From Gammaproteobacteria bacterium (GTDB lineage: Bacteria > Pseudomonadota > Gammaproteobacteria > Pseudomonadales > UBA7434), in the NCBI GenBank assembly GCA_024280785.1, contig JAJRPK010000071.1, positions 1-5,101 of the forward strand: 5,101 nucleotides of DNA, written 5' to 3'. The position numbers and the translations under genes were made by a program. Positions within the stretch are counted from its first letter, which is position 1. Every line of letters starts with the position of its first letter. Below are positions 3,558 to 5,101 of this stretch, in pieces. The notes beneath the pieces were generated by a model. It made no database searches. It saw only the letters and a program-made list of their open reading frames with translations, and was not told the DNA's origin.

Positions 3558-4988
3558 TTGCTGAACGCCATACTCGGACAGTCGATTCGGCGACGTTTAT
3601 TTGTTACCAGCTTGCCGTTGCTGACGGTATTTTTGTTGCTGGCGGGTTTTGGTTTGGATCGGGCGTATCAACAGTCGGTGACGGCAGCCGAATTTCAAAC
3701 CTTGCAGTTACAGCTTTGGTCGCTTATGGCCGACGCTGATATCGAGCAAAAAAAACTGCTGTTGCCCGATGTTTTACAGGAACCTCGCTTTAGTCGGCCA
3801 GAGTCGGAATTACTGGGTTTTGTTGTCGATGCGAACAATCAATCATTATGGCGGTCCCCGTCGGCGGAGCTCAGTGAGCTCGATGTCAGTGCTTTTAGCG
3901 ATCTATTGGTGTCAGTTCGTGCCGGCCAATTGGACCGCCGAGTGCTAGATAGTGGTGAATTTGTTTTTCGGCAAGGGGTCACCTATGTCAATGAGCATAA
4001 TGAAAAATACACTGTTACGTTTATTGTTGTCGAGTTGGGGAATCAGTATCGTGTGCAGCGGTCTATCTATCGTAGCAGTGTTTTATTTTGGTTGTCAGGG
4101 ATACTGATTGCGTTGATGTTTTTACAATATTTAGTATTGAATTGGGGTTTGTCTCCTTTGGCTAAATTAGCCGATGAAGTAAAAGACTTGGAGCGAGGGA
4201 CACAGCAGCGTTTAAATGATGATTACCCGCAAGAGTTACTGGGGGTGACAGATAACCTAAACCGTTTGTTGATTACTTTAAAAACACAGAAAGATCGTTA
4301 TAGAAATACGCTATCCGATCTAGCTCATAGTTTAAAAACTCCGTTAGCGGTTTTGAGGGCCAAGCTTGAACGCCCACAGAATAAAGTGTCGGATGGGGAT
4401 GCTCGAAAAGCTCTGCTAGCACAAATAGATACCATGGACAGTATTGTTAGCCATCAATTAAGGAGGGCCGTTGGCGGTTCTGTGGGTGAGTATTCAGTAA
4501 AATCTGTAGAAGAAGGCGATATTGGACCTTTGCTTTCGGCGCTTCCCGCTGTATCACTTGCGGTCGTTGTAGATAGAGTTTGTCGGGCTATGAAGACGAT
4601 CTATGTTGATAAACATTTGGCAATAAATGTTGATATCGATGGCTCTATGGTGCTGCCCGTGGACGAGGGTGATTTAATGGAGGTGTTGGGGAACGTGATC
4701 GATAATGCTTTTAAATTTTCTGTCGCTCAAATTTCTATTCTTGCGGTGGCTCAACCGTCGGGTCGTTCGCTGGTCGTGACAGTAGCCGATGATGGTGTAG
4801 GAATTACCGCTGAGCAGCGCGCTATGGTAATTCAACGAGGCGTTAGATTAGATAGCTCGCAGTCAGGGCAGGGAATTGGCTTAACGGTTGCTCAGGACAT
4901 TGTCGATGCTTATGGCGGTGAGTTAAGTCTCCATACATCTGCACTAGGTGGTTTGGAAGTAAAAATCCAATGGCCTTGCGGTGGTTAA
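3558..4988 (+). CDS. phoQ: PhoQ-like sensor histidine kinase
   Basis: Taking the TTG at 3558 as start gives 476 residues. Membrane helices lie at about 14-33 and 175-195, enclosing a periplasmic sensor of about 140 residues that contains LLGFVVDANNQSLWRSPSA. A HAMP-like linker follows (about 197-240). The H-box is DLAHSLKTPLAVL with phospho-acceptor H257, and the AHSLKTPL form is characteristic of PhoQ-type kinases. The ATPase domain has the N box (N379 and N383 in LGNVIDNAFKF), G1 (DDGVGI, 411-416) and G2 (GQGIGL, 437-442), so it looks catalytically complete. The frame is open further upstream to an ATG-less start at 3474 inside the regulator gene, and a TTG at 3543 is also possible. The 3558 start is preferred for its position just past the TAATAA stops, with GAGAAA 8-13 bases upstream. 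This implies translational coupling. Ligand is unknown. Confidence 0.88.
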   Translation: MLNAILGQSIRRRLFVTSLPLLTVFLLLAGFGLDRAYQQSVTAAEFQTLQLQLWSLMADADIEQKKLLLPDVLQEPRFSRPESELLGFVVDANNQSLWRSPSAELSELDVSAFSDLLVSVRAGQLDRRVLDSGEFVFRQGVTYVNEHNEKYTVTFIVVELGNQYRVQRSIYRSSVLFWLSGILIALMFLQYLVLNWGLSPLAKLADEVKDLERGTQQRLNDDYPQELLGVTDNLNRLLITLKTQKDRYRNTLSDLAHSLKTPLAVLRAKLERPQNKVSDGDARKALLAQIDTMDSIVSHQLRRAVGGSVGEYSVKSVEEGDIGPLLSALPAVSLAVVVDRVCRAMKTIYVDKHLAINVDIDGSMVLPVDEGDLMEVLGNVIDNAFKFSVAQISILAVAQPSGRSLVVTVADDGVGITAEQRAMVIQRGVRLDSSQSGQGIGLTVAQDIVDAYGGELSLHTSALGGLEVKIQWPCGG

Positions 4989-5005
4989 AGAGGAGTGTTT
5001 GTATT

Positions 5006-5101
5006 CTATATATTTTCTTTGACATTGTAATAATTCATATAAGTCGAAAATTGCTCGCGTAACCCTTCGCTGGATAAACCAAAATCTTCTGGTGTGTAAT
5101 G
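5006..5101 (-). CDS. C-terminal end of a probable sulfotransferase-family protein (5' partial)
   Basis: On the minus strand the frame is open from the window edge to a TAG at 5006-5008, giving 31 residues that start HYTPEDFGLSSEGLREQF and end NVKENI. The pattern Y-x-P/L-E-D/Q-FGL-S/T-x2-x-L/V-RE-x-F followed by Y and a short tail is common at the C terminus of bacterial PAPS-dependent sulfotransferase-family proteins. The catalytic P-loop region would be to the right, outside the window, so function is inferred from the tail alone. The gene converges on the kinase, with only 17 bases between the stop codons and no terminator hairpin between them. Confidence 0.5.
   Translation of the reverse strand, partial: HYTPEDFGLSSEGLREQFSTYMNYYNVKENI

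Noticed and set aside
3867..3885. Paired GAGCTC palindromes three bases apart inside the kinase gene.
   Set aside because: They lie within a conserved coding region and are explained by repeated Glu-Leu codons.

Overview
The window looks like chromosomal DNA of a gammaproteobacterium, probably a free-living marine or aquatic one. This rests on recognisable families: a FleR/FlrC-type sigma-54 activator tail, a zinc-motif YciH, a glycine-zipper outer-membrane-type protein, and a PepSY gene followed by a PhoP/PhoQ-like pair. Base composition is moderate and all genes use similar codons. I see no insertion sequence, phage gene, tRNA, rRNA or CRISPR array.

Layout. From 1 to 271 (+) lies the C-terminal end of a Fis-type enhancer-binding regulator. 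It converges on yciH (268-618, -), and the two stop codons share the tetramer CTAG. A 122-base gap follows that contains five head-to-tail copies of a degenerate 16-bp repeat. Next is a membrane-anchored cold-shock-domain protein (741-1202, -). A 355-base divergent intergenic region (1203-1557) carries short repeats and one doubtful small ORF. A secreted glycine-zipper protein (1558-2163, +) comes next, followed directly by four copies of a degenerate 14-bp repeat and then a clear intrinsic terminator (2269-2297). The right half is a probable three-gene operon: a PepSY protein (2387-2791), an OmpR/PhoP-type response regulator (2846-3553) and a PhoQ-like histidine kinase (about 3558-4988). The last 96 bases hold the 3' end of a convergent gene, probably a sulfotransferase.

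How the genes work together. The PepSY-regulator-kinase group forms an envelope-sensing unit. The kinase has a periplasmic sensor of about 140 residues, and the small secreted PepSY protein is a plausible periplasmic modulator of it or a target of the system. The other genes look like independent housekeeping or envelope genes.

No wholly new system is evident from the coding content. The least explained signals are the two degenerate tandem-repeat arrays (16-bp and 14-bp periods), each lying just beyond a stop codon, and the unusual membrane tether on the cold-shock domain.
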